From Gordonia sp. (in: high G+C Gram-positive bacteria) (GTDB lineage: Bacteria; Actinomycetota; Actinomycetes; Mycobacteriales; Mycobacteriaceae), in NCBI RefSeq assembly GCF_020438995.1, contig NZ_JAGQTN010000078.1, positions 1-55,822 on the forward strand: 55,822 bases of DNA, read 5' to 3'. Within the stretch, counting starts at the first letter, position 1. Every line of letters starts with the position of its first letter. Under the pieces are notes generated by a model that searched no databases, was not told where the DNA came from, and saw only the letters and a program-made list of their open reading frames with translations. Shown piece after piece: positions 48,905-55,822 of this stretch. The position numbers were made by a program, and so were the translations under genes.

Positions 48905-51195
48905 CACCCGTCATCGAGAAAGCGCCGACGTCGCCGCAAGTAGCCGACCCCCGGCCGGATCAGGCCGCCGAAGTCCGCATCGAGCGGCTGCTCTCCATCT
49001 TCGTCGGCGCAGGTTGCCTGGGCTATCTGCCGCTGCTGGCCGGCTCGATCGTCAGCACAGCCGAACATACCGCCGCGTGGTGGACCCCTACTGCGGTCCT
49101 ACTCACCTTCGGTCCCTCGGCGGTCCTGCTGACCGCTGCCCTCACCCGTCACCGGATAGCCATGCATTGGGCGGCGCGGGCCTGCGCCGTCGGCCCCGTC
49201 GTGGCGACCGCATCCTTCGGACTGGCTTGGGACGGGCACCCCGTGCCCCAATTCCTCTGGTTCTTCATCGTCCCCGAGATGGCGACAGTCGCCGCCGCCA
49301 TCAGCATGTCGACGGGCTGGATGTTGACCACGCTCATCGCAGGCGCCGTTCCCGCCAACGGATACCAGTACCTCGCGCGAGAAGCGTCGTATACCGACAA
49401 CCTGCCGGCCACGATGCTCTTCTGCATCTCGTTCACCTTGCTGTTCGCGTCCGCGGCGATCGTCGCGATGCGCACCGGCCGTATCCTGGATGCCACCCGC
49501 GCCAACACCTACGCCGAGGCCGCGGCCGCCGCCGGGGCGGGCGCGCGGCGCAGTCAGCGCAGCCACATCGACGCACTGCTACACGACTGGGTGATCTCGA
49601 CGATGCTGGCGGCCGGTCGCCAGGCGAATACCGCCGCCGTCCGCAGACAGGCGGCGATCACCCTCGACAAACTCGATTCCGGGCCGATCGCGCTGTCCCG
49701 GCTACCCGCGGCCACCGCGATGGCGCAATTGCGCGCCGGTGTTCTCGACGTCGACCTGACCACAGCCATCAGCACCCACATCGACTCCGACGCCCCGGAT
49801 ATCCCCACCGACGTCATCGACATTATCGATGACGCGGTGAGCGATGCGGTGCGTAACAGCATTCTGCATGCGGGTCCCGGCGCCCGGACCACGGTGTCGC
49901 TGTCCATCACCGGCGATGGTGTCCGGACGACCGTCACCGACCACGGCACCGGATTCAGCCCCGACGACGTGCCGCCGCACCGACTGGGGGTGGCGGTCAG
50001 CGTGCTGGGCAGGGTGCGCACACTGCCCGGTGGATCCGCAGAAGTGATCACCGCGCCGGGCGAGGGCACCAGGGTCGACCTGCGCTGGACCGGGTCTGCG
50101 TACGGTTCCCCCGGCGTTCGTCGCGATGACACGGTGAGCACCCGGAAGCCGCCCGAGCCGCCGGCCACCGCATTCTTGTCGGGCGATGTCCGCGATCTGC
50201 TCGGTATGAACACCCGCACCGCGCATCTGGTGGTCGCGTTCTTCCTGATCGCGCTGACCGCCGAACTCCTCGTCTCGGTCGACCACGGCAGCGCTCTCCT
50301 GCCCGGTCTGGCATCGCTGATCATGGTCGCGCTGTGCGCGGCGGGGCTCCTCAAGATCCCCGCCGACCCGCTGCCGGCGTGGTCCGTCGTGGTGACGCTC
50401 GTGTGTGTCCCGATCGTCGTCTACCTGTCCTTCATCGGCACGCCACTACCCCTCACGCGCGCCGAACACACATGGCAGTTCGGAGCGTTCACCGCTGTCG
50501 CGGGCTACATGTGTGTGCGCGGCCGGATCGGCAGCGCCTGGCTGTTCCTGAGCCTGCTGGTGGCAGCGGCCATGCTCTGGACGCACCGGTACGGCGACAG
50601 TGCGGCACAGGGCCTCAGCATCGGCGCCAACAACTTCGGGTTACTTTTCGCGGCAACACTATTCGCCTTGACGGTCAGACCTGCAGCCGCCGATATCTAC
50701 CAGTCGCGCAAGCGTGCGGTGGAACGGAACGCGGCGCGGGTGGCCTCGCTGGCGGCCGTCGCCGAACACGACAAGCAGATGCGCGCACTCAACCATCGGG
50801 TCCGGCCGATGCTCGAACGGATTGCCGATCCAGCCCCGCTGACCGACGACGAACGCGCCGAATGCCTCGCTCTGGAAGCACAACTGCGCGACGCCCTGCG
50901 AGCCCCGATCCTGGCCGGCCACGAACGCACCGCACAAGCCGCCGCCCGCGCCCGTGGACGCGGAGTGACCGTGGTCATGGTCGACGGACACGGCCTCGAC
51001 GACACCACGGCCGCCGACCGCGAATACGTACTCGAACGCCTGGCCTGCGCCCTCGACACTGTGACCGGAGGATCGATCATCATCCGGGTCCTGCCCCCAG
51101 GACGCGACCTCGTCGCGACCGCCGTCATCGACCCCGACGCAGGCGGCACCGAATCCGCCTCCTATGCCACCCGACTCGAATTCGCGCTGCCATGA
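48901..51195 (+). CDS. Tandem sensor module, copy 2: protein A and protein B fused
   Basis: 764 residues, equal to A plus B. Residues 1-400 repeat protein A: membrane segments (about 30-200), SHIDALLHDWVISTMLAAGR with candidate His228, AVRNSILHAG, TDHGTGFSPDD and GEGTRVDLRW. In this copy the G1 motif reads DHGTG. A linker of about 35 residues rich in Pro and Arg replaces the stop/start of copy 1, then GDVRDLLGMNTRTAHL begins the B part (about 427-764) with six more membrane segments and the same C-terminal LEAQLRDALRAPIL and VTVVMVDGHGLD. One chain would thus contain two membrane domains. The start overlaps the stop of the gene before (ATGA). Confidence 0.85.
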   Translation: MTPVIEKAPTSPQVADPRPDQAAEVRIERLLSIFVGAGCLGYLPLLAGSIVSTAEHTAAWWTPTAVLLTFGPSAVLLTAALTRHRIAMHWAARACAVGPVVATASFGLAWDGHPVPQFLWFFIVPEMATVAAAISMSTGWMLTTLIAGAVPANGYQYLAREASYTDNLPATMLFCISFTLLFASAAIVAMRTGRILDATRANTYAEAAAAAGAGARRSQRSHIDALLHDWVISTMLAAGRQANTAAVRRQAAITLDKLDSGPIALSRLPAATAMAQLRAGVLDVDLTTAISTHIDSDAPDIPTDVIDIIDDAVSDAVRNSILHAGPGARTTVSLSITGDGVRTTVTDHGTGFSPDDVPPHRLGVAVSVLGRVRTLPGGSAEVITAPGEGTRVDLRWTGSAYGSPGVRRDDTVSTRKPPEPPATAFLSGDVRDLLGMNTRTAHLVVAFFLIALTAELLVSVDHGSALLPGLASLIMVALCAAGLLKIPADPLPAWSVVVTLVCVPIVVYLSFIGTPLPLTRAEHTWQFGAFTAVAGYMCVRGRIGSAWLFLSLLVAAAMLWTHRYGDSAAQGLSIGANNFGLLFAATLFALTVRPAAADIYQSRKRAVERNAARVASLAAVAEHDKQMRALNHRVRPMLERIADPAPLTDDERAECLALEAQLRDALRAPILAGHERTAQAAARARGRGVTVVMVDGHGLDDTTAADREYVLERLACALDTVTGGSIIIRVLPPGRDLVATAVIDPDAGGTESASYATRLEFALP

Positions 51196-52403
51196 CCACC
51201 ACCGCCGATACCACCGGTGCCGGCTCCACGATCGCCGACGACCCGATCCCGGACAACGAGGCCCAGACCCGCATCGTCCGCTTGTTCGGGATCTTCGTCG
51301 GCAGCTCCTACCTGGTGTATCTGGCGATCCTGAGCCCGTCGATCGTGTCGAACACCGATCTCGTCGCCGGGTGGTGGACGGTTCCGGCGGTCGCTGCGGT
51401 GTTCGGGCCACCGGTCGTCCTGCTGGCCGCCTCGATCGTCCGGCGCCGCGACCTCGCGCGCATGGCAGCGGTGACGTCGGCCGTCGGCTATCTCGCAGCC
51501 GGGCTGACCTGGCTGATCGCGTGGAACCACGAGTCCTCGACAGTACCCCTGTGGTATTCGATGCTCCCGGCGTTCGCGGCACTGGCGGCGGCCGTCGTGA
51601 TGCCCGCCCGGACGACGATTGCCTACCTGTGCGCGGCCGTCGTGCTCTCGTGCACCACCGAGTACCTCGCCCGCCCGGACGACAAGGCCGGAATCCTGCC
51701 ACTGTCGATCATGTTCACGCTGAGCTTCAGCCTGCTGTTCGTGGCGGCCGGCGTGATGACGTTGCGCACCGCACGCCTGCTCGACGAGACCAGGGCCGGC
51801 ACCTACGCGGCGGCGGCACGGACCGCGGCCACCCTCGCCCGCAAGTCTCATCGAACCAAAATTGATGCGCTGCTTCATGATTGGGTGATTTCGACTTTGC
51901 TGGCGGCCGGTCGGCAGGGCAACAACGACGCCGTGCGCCAGCAGGCGCTGCTCACCCTGGACAAGCTCGACACGCAGCCGGTGCCCGCCACCATGGTCCC
52001 GCTCCGCGCGGCCCTGACCCAGCTGCGCGCCGGCGTCCACGCCGTCGACCTCTCGCCGCGGGTGGACGCCACCGCATCCCCCGAATCCGCGGCGCTGACC
52101 ATCCCCGCGGATGTGGTGGACGTGCTCGACGCCGCCGTCAGCGAGGCCGTCCGCAACTCGATGCTGCATGCGGGTGCCGACGCCGCCCGGCACGTGTCGA
52201 TCCGCGCCGATGTGGACTCGCTCACGGTCGACGTCCTCGACGACGGATGCGGATTCGATCCCGGCGCCGTGCCCCCGCACCGCCTCGGGGTGGCGGTCAG
52301 CATCATCCGGCGCGTACGCGCGCTCGAAGGCGGATCGGCGCAGGTCGTGTCCCGGCCCGGCGCGGGCACCGCGGTCCATCTGGCCTGGTCGGCGCCGCGA
52401 TGA
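51192..52403 (+). CDS. Tandem sensor module, copy 3, protein A: membrane histidine kinase
   Basis: 403 residues from the ATG at 51192, which overlaps the stop of the fused gene (ATGA). It follows protein A in order: polar N-terminus, membrane segments (about 35-200), RTKIDALLHDWVISTLLAAGR with candidate His229, N-box VSEAVRNSMLHAG, G1 LDDGCGFDPGA, GAGTAVHLAW. It is the most divergent of the three. The stretch of codons around the H-box (51846-51899) uses A/T-ending codons unlike the rest of the gene. Confidence 0.85.
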   Translation: MTTTADTTGAGSTIADDPIPDNEAQTRIVRLFGIFVGSSYLVYLAILSPSIVSNTDLVAGWWTVPAVAAVFGPPVVLLAASIVRRRDLARMAAVTSAVGYLAAGLTWLIAWNHESSTVPLWYSMLPAFAALAAAVVMPARTTIAYLCAAVVLSCTTEYLARPDDKAGILPLSIMFTLSFSLLFVAAGVMTLRTARLLDETRAGTYAAAARTAATLARKSHRTKIDALLHDWVISTLLAAGRQGNNDAVRQQALLTLDKLDTQPVPATMVPLRAALTQLRAGVHAVDLSPRVDATASPESAALTIPADVVDVLDAAVSEAVRNSMLHAGADAARHVSIRADVDSLTVDVLDDGCGFDPGAVPPHRLGVAVSIIRRVRALEGGSAQVVSRPGAGTAVHLAWSAPR

Positions 52404-53503
52404 TCGGCCGGCGCCTCGGCGTACCGGCCGGCGAGTATCCGGTGGATACCGCGGCCGGCGGCAACGTGCGCGGACTACTCGGGATGACGACCCGGGCGGC
52501 GTGGCTGATCGTGGGTCTGTTCCTGGTCTCCAAGACGGTGCAGGTGGTCATGGTCGCCGGCGACGTGCATCCGCAGTGGCCCAGCGTTCTGCTGCTGATC
52601 GTGCTGGCCCTGTGCTGCCTGGCGCTGCTGGCCGTGTCCGCCGACCCGCTGCCATGGCCGCTGACCGTGGCGATGGCGGTGGTCGTGCCGGTACTCCTCT
52701 ACCTGGTGTTCACTACCACGCCGTCGCCGACCACCGCTCCCCAGCAGACCTGGCCGCTGGGGATGGTGACGGCGATCTGCATCTACCTGAGCATCCGCGG
52801 GCGCACCGCCGCGGCGTGGGTGTTGATGATCGGCTGCACCGCGGCGTGCGCGATGTGGACGGTCGACACGGACCGCGGGATCGGTGCGGCCGTCGGACTC
52901 ATGTCCACCACCATCGCCGCACTTGTGGCGGCCACCCTGTTCTCGCTGACGATCCGGCCGGCCGTCGAGAACATCTACGAACTGCGCAACCGCTCGATGC
53001 AGTCGATCGCCGCCCAGGTGGCCGCGCTCGCCGTGCTCCAGGAGAACCGCGAACAGATGCGGTATCTCGACGCGGAGGTGCGGCCCACTCTCAACCGGAT
53101 CGCCCGGCCGCAGCCGCTCACCGACGCCGAACGCGACCGGTGCCGACGCCTGGAGGAGTCACTGCGCGACCGGCTGCGGGCCCCGATCATCGCCGCCGAT
53201 CCCGGAACCGCCGGTGCGGCCGCCCGCGCCCGGGGCCGCGGCATCGAAGTCGTCCTGGTCGACGCGCACGGACTCGACGACTCCGCCCCCGCGGTGCGCG
53301 GCTCGGTACTCGCCGCGGTCGCCGACGCGCTCGACTCCACGACGACGGGGTCCGTGGTGGTGCGTGTGTTGCCACCGGACCGGGCACTGGTGGCCACCGT
53401 CGTCATCGACCCGCAGGTGCCGGGTTCCGAACCGGTCCGGCTGGAGTTTTCCGCCGACGGCGAGCGTGTCGACCGTCCGGGCGACAACCTGGGAGAACGC
53501 TGA
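52400..53503 (+). CDS. Tandem sensor module, copy 3, protein B: membrane protein with degenerate kinase-like domain
   Basis: 367 residues, ATGA overlap with protein A. It starts with a Gly-rich segment GGNVRGLLGMTTRAAWLIVG matching the B opening, then six membrane segments (about 35-200), the helix NREQMRYLDAEVRPTLNRIA, LEESLRDRLRAPII, ARARGRGIEVVLVDAHGLD and VVVRVLPPDRALVATVVID. The pattern is kept although sequence identity with the first two B copies is clearly lower. The C-terminal tail (about 20 residues) is charged. It is the last gene of the operon. Confidence 0.8.
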   Translation: MIGRRLGVPAGEYPVDTAAGGNVRGLLGMTTRAAWLIVGLFLVSKTVQVVMVAGDVHPQWPSVLLLIVLALCCLALLAVSADPLPWPLTVAMAVVVPVLLYLVFTTTPSPTTAPQQTWPLGMVTAICIYLSIRGRTAAAWVLMIGCTAACAMWTVDTDRGIGAAVGLMSTTIAALVAATLFSLTIRPAVENIYELRNRSMQSIAAQVAALAVLQENREQMRYLDAEVRPTLNRIARPQPLTDAERDRCRRLEESLRDRLRAPIIAADPGTAGAAARARGRGIEVVLVDAHGLDDSAPAVRGSVLAAVADALDSTTTGSVVVRVLPPDRALVATVVIDPQVPGSEPVRLEFSADGERVDRPGDNLGER

Positions 53504-53546
53504 GACTTCGGACCATAAACCGTGCTCACTGACTACACTCGCCGGT

Positions 53547-53783
53547 ATGCGAGGCCGTGAGGAATGTTCCGGTTGTGGCCATCCGCGCCACGCGCACGAA
53601 CATCACCGTGCGGGTCTTGACTGTGCGCAGTGCGGCTGCCCCCAATTCACGAGGCCACGCTGGTGGCAGCGGAGGCGCCGCGTCCGGCCCACCGCCGCGC
53701 CGCTGCCGTTCGTCCGGCGCCTACACACCGGCCCGGTGTATCCGTCGCAGCAGCCGCCCGAGCCCCGCCGCAAGTCGGTCTGA
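53547..53783 (+). CDS. Small zinc-ribbon-like protein
   Basis: 78 residues from the ATG at 53547 (MRGREECSGCGHPRHAHEHH). Cys pairs CSGC and CAQCGC about 15 residues apart, with several His between them, look like a zinc ribbon or knuckle. The C-terminal half is Arg/Pro-rich (RPRWWQRRRRVRP). An overlapping frame starting at 53557 is less likely because it has no such pattern. No family is recognised. It lies 43 bases after the kinase operon and could be its last gene. Confidence 0.55.
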   Translation: MRGREECSGCGHPRHAHEHHRAGLDCAQCGCPQFTRPRWWQRRRRVRPTAAPLPFVRRLHTGPVYPSQQPPEPRRKSV

Positions 53784-53786
53784 CCA

Positions 53787-53826
53787 CCCTGCCGGTTTTC
53801 AGTGCGATCGTTTGAAACCGGCAGGG
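53787..53826. terminator. Terminator between the zinc-ribbon gene and the ABC permease gene
   Basis: CCCTGCCGGTTT (53787-53798) pairs with AAACCGGCAGGG (53815-53826), 12 pairs, 16-base loop, between convergent genes. It can act from both sides. Confidence 0.85.
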
Positions 53827-53833
53827 GGTAAGT

Positions 53834-55822
53834 TCACTCCTGAGCTATCGACTCGCTGATGTTGAGTCTGGCCGCCCGCATCGCCGGCACCAGGGCGCCG
53901 AGCAGACACAGCGCCATCGCGATCGTCACGAACAGCAGCGTCGACGGCTGCGGTGAGTACTCGACACCGACGGAGGTGGTGGCCGCCAGGATCTTGTCGG
54001 CCAGCCAGTGCAGCACGCCGCCGAACAGCAGTCCCGCTACCGAGCCGACGATCGCGACGGCCGCCGCCTCGGCCAGCACCATCCGGGAGATGAACCTGCG
54101 GGAGGCGCCCATGGCCCGCAACACCCCGAGTTCGCGGCGCCGCTCGATCACCGACAGCAGCAGCGTGTTGAGCAGCGCGATCGCCGCCGCGCCCGACACG
54201 ATCCACTGGATCGCCACGGTGAACGCCCCCGACTGCTCGACGATCTGTTTCGACGACTCGATCGCCTGGGTGCCGCTGTGCACGTCGACGGGCTCACCGG
54301 ACGCCGACGGATTCTGTTCGGCGATCCGCTCGAGTTCGGTCCGCACCTGTTCGGCGTCGGCGCCGGGCTTGAGAGTCACCTGGAGGTAGGTGGCGCCGTC
54401 TCGGTCGAACCACTTGCGTAGTAGATCCAGTGACATCGCGGCCGTTCCCGAGTCCAGCGACACGTAGTCGACGGTCGCGAGCACCGTCGTCTCGCGGTAG
54501 CCGGTCGGGGTGGCCAACCGTACGCGGTCGCCGGTGCCGACATCGAGCGTGCGGGCCAGCACCTTCGAGAACACCATCCCCTTCCCGGCCAGCATGTCGC
54601 GGCGGGCGTCGGCCGGCGCCTTCTTCATGAACGGGGCGAGCGAGCCGGCTGTCAGACCCTGCACGATGATCCGGGCCTCGCCGACGTTGACCGTGGCCCA
54701 CTGGCCGTCGGTCACCTCGTCCACGCCCGGCACCTTCCGGATCTGCTTGGCGATCACGGGCGAGAGCAGCGGGTCGGTGGGCAGTTGCCCGAGCGGCTGC
54801 GATGCCACGTAGAAGTCCGGGTCGGCGAGCCCGTCGAGTGAGTCGGACATCGACGAGACCATGTTGGCCAGCGCCCCGGAGGTGCCCATCCCCACGGCGA
54901 TCGCCACCGCGACGGTCATCAGGGTCGCCCACGCCCGGCGCGGCGCGCGTTCGGTGTTGACGGCGGCGAGCTGCCCGGGGCCGGAGAACAGGCGCGCACA
55001 CCGCACCACCAGCCACACCAGCGGCCCGGTGAGCGCAAAGCACAGCAGCAGCACCCCCACCGCGTACACCGCGCCCGCGATGATCGCCGGGCGTCCCGGA
55101 ACCTGCAATGCCACCGCGAACGATCCGGCGATGACGCCGATCCCGGTGACCCCCGCAACCTGCCGCAGAATACTGCGCGGCGCCGCCGATTCGGCGACCT
55201 CGCCCTGCGACATCGCCTCGACGGGCGAGACCGCGAACACCGACCGCGCGGCCAGCATCGTCGCCGCCACGCACGCCACCACGCACGCCAGGACCGCGAT
55301 GACCGGCGCACTCACCGGCAGGTGGTACTGCGTCACCATGCCGCCGTGAGACTCGCCGGACCCGGCCGACACGGCCGCACGGCCGCCCAGGATGCCGAGC
55401 GGTACCCCGATGAGTCCGCCGACCAGTCCGTACACCGCGGACTCGCCGAGCAGGTCGATCACCAGATGCCCGCGTTTGGCGCCGAGCGCCCGCAGCATCG
55501 CCATCGACTGGCGCCGCGATGCGACGGCCATGTTCATGGTGTTGAACACCAGGAATGCGGCGATGACCAGCGAGATCAGCGACACCAGCAGCGTCGCGTC
55601 GCGGGTCACCGAAGTGGCGGTCTCCATCTGTTTGGCCCGGAATGCGGGGTCGACGACGACGGCGCGGCCGTCGACGATCCGGTTGATCTCGCTGCGCAGC
55701 TGTGCGGTGGGGACACCGTCGCGCGGAACGATGAGGATCGAATCGAGCCTGCCCACCTTGGCCGTGAGCCGTTGCGCCAGATTCAGATAGGCGAACACGA
55801 AGCCGCCGCCGTTGAGCGCGTC
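53834..55822 (-). CDS. FtsX-type ABC transporter permease (5' end outside the window)
   Basis: At least 662 residues are in the window and the frame stays open to the right edge (upstream residues ALNGGGFVFAYLNL), so the gene is incomplete here. Two FtsX-like cores: SLISLVIAAFLVFNTMNMAVASRRQSMAMLRALGAKRGHLV in the first half and WIVSGAAAIALLNTLLLSVIERRRELGVLRAMGASRRFISRMV near the end, each with a set of membrane segments and an outer MacB-like domain between them. This fits the large LolCDE/MacB-like permeases of actinobacteria that handle lipids, peptides or envelope parts. The ATPase partner would be beyond the edge. Confidence 0.9.
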   Translation of the reverse strand, partial: DALNGGGFVFAYLNLAQRLTAKVGRLDSILIVPRDGVPTAQLRSEINRIVDGRAVVVDPAFRAKQMETATSVTRDATLLVSLISLVIAAFLVFNTMNMAVASRRQSMAMLRALGAKRGHLVIDLLGESAVYGLVGGLIGVPLGILGGRAAVSAGSGESHGGMVTQYHLPVSAPVIAVLACVVACVAATMLAARSVFAVSPVEAMSQGEVAESAAPRSILRQVAGVTGIGVIAGSFAVALQVPGRPAIIAGAVYAVGVLLLCFALTGPLVWLVVRCARLFSGPGQLAAVNTERAPRRAWATLMTVAVAIAVGMGTSGALANMVSSMSDSLDGLADPDFYVASQPLGQLPTDPLLSPVIAKQIRKVPGVDEVTDGQWATVNVGEARIIVQGLTAGSLAPFMKKAPADARRDMLAGKGMVFSKVLARTLDVGTGDRVRLATPTGYRETTVLATVDYVSLDSGTAAMSLDLLRKWFDRDGATYLQVTLKPGADAEQVRTELERIAEQNPSASGEPVDVHSGTQAIESSKQIVEQSGAFTVAIQWIVSGAAAIALLNTLLLSVIERRRELGVLRAMGASRRFISRMVLAEAAAVAIVGSVAGLLFGGVLHWLADKILAATTSVGVEYSPQPSTLLFVTIAMALCLLGALVPAMRAARLNISESIAQE

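Noticed and set aside
47240-48907. Long minus-strand open frame across the first kinase module
   Set aside because: Low-complexity antisense reading over genes with clear domains on the plus strand.
50334-51191. Upstream extension of the third A gene into the fused gene
   Set aside because: The frame inside the fused gene gives Arg-rich nonsense, while the ATG at 51192 forms the same ATGA overlap as all other junctions.

Overview
This window is high-GC actinobacterial DNA from a mycolic-acid-type lineage (Mycobacteriales). I would guess Gordonia or a close relative, from gene order and the fused HadA/HadB gene, but the sequence alone does not prove the genus. The core gene order follows the menaquinone/ribosomal neighbourhood known from Mycobacterium: rplA-rplK-nusG-secE-tRNA-Trp, hadAB-rpmG, a tRNA-Met/Thr/Tyr group, yajQ, htpX, a polyprenyl diphosphate synthase, menJ, menG, a DUF3592 gene, menD, menB, pitA, a DUF3349 gene, menE and menA. 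I see no menC or hadC here.

Layout. 1-3.3 kb: five small exported proteins, three of them paralogues whose mature form starts with Trp, with palindromic operator-like sites between them. 3.4-9.5 kb: a DUF2855 gene, ribosomal and transcription/translocation genes, the fused dehydratase, and four tRNAs. 9.6-18.7 kb: membrane protease, isoprenoid and menaquinone genes, and an enoyl-reductase-like protein. 18.7-29.4 kb: a Wzx/Wzy-type exopolysaccharide locus in two divergent operons (flippase and glycosyltransferase leftwards; chain-length protein, polymerase, three glycosyltransferases and one unknown secreted protein rightwards). 29.5-31.2 kb: a hotdog thioesterase and menB. 31.2-35.3 kb: a GGDEF membrane protein, the polyprenyl-phosphate sugar transferase expected to start the polysaccharide, and an EAL protein, which suggests c-di-GMP control of polysaccharide. 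35.5-41.3 kb: F420-type oxidoreductase, pitA, menE and menA. 41.5-45.7 kb: a convergent OmpR-type two-component pair, a DtxR-type regulator, and a small HTH/Clp-N operon with a clear promoter.

45.9-53.5 kb is the most unusual part. A LuxR-type response regulator is followed by three consecutive copies of a two-protein membrane module. Protein A is a membrane histidine kinase with an H-box and an ATPase domain. Protein B is a membrane protein with a degenerate kinase-like cytoplasmic half. In the middle copy A and B are fused into one 764-residue protein. Every junction after the first kinase start is a 4-base ATGA overlap, so the whole set looks like one translationally coupled operon. I propose a multi-sensor system in which several kinase/pseudokinase pairs feed one response regulator.

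The window ends inside an FtsX-type ABC permease gene that reads leftwards and continues past the right edge.
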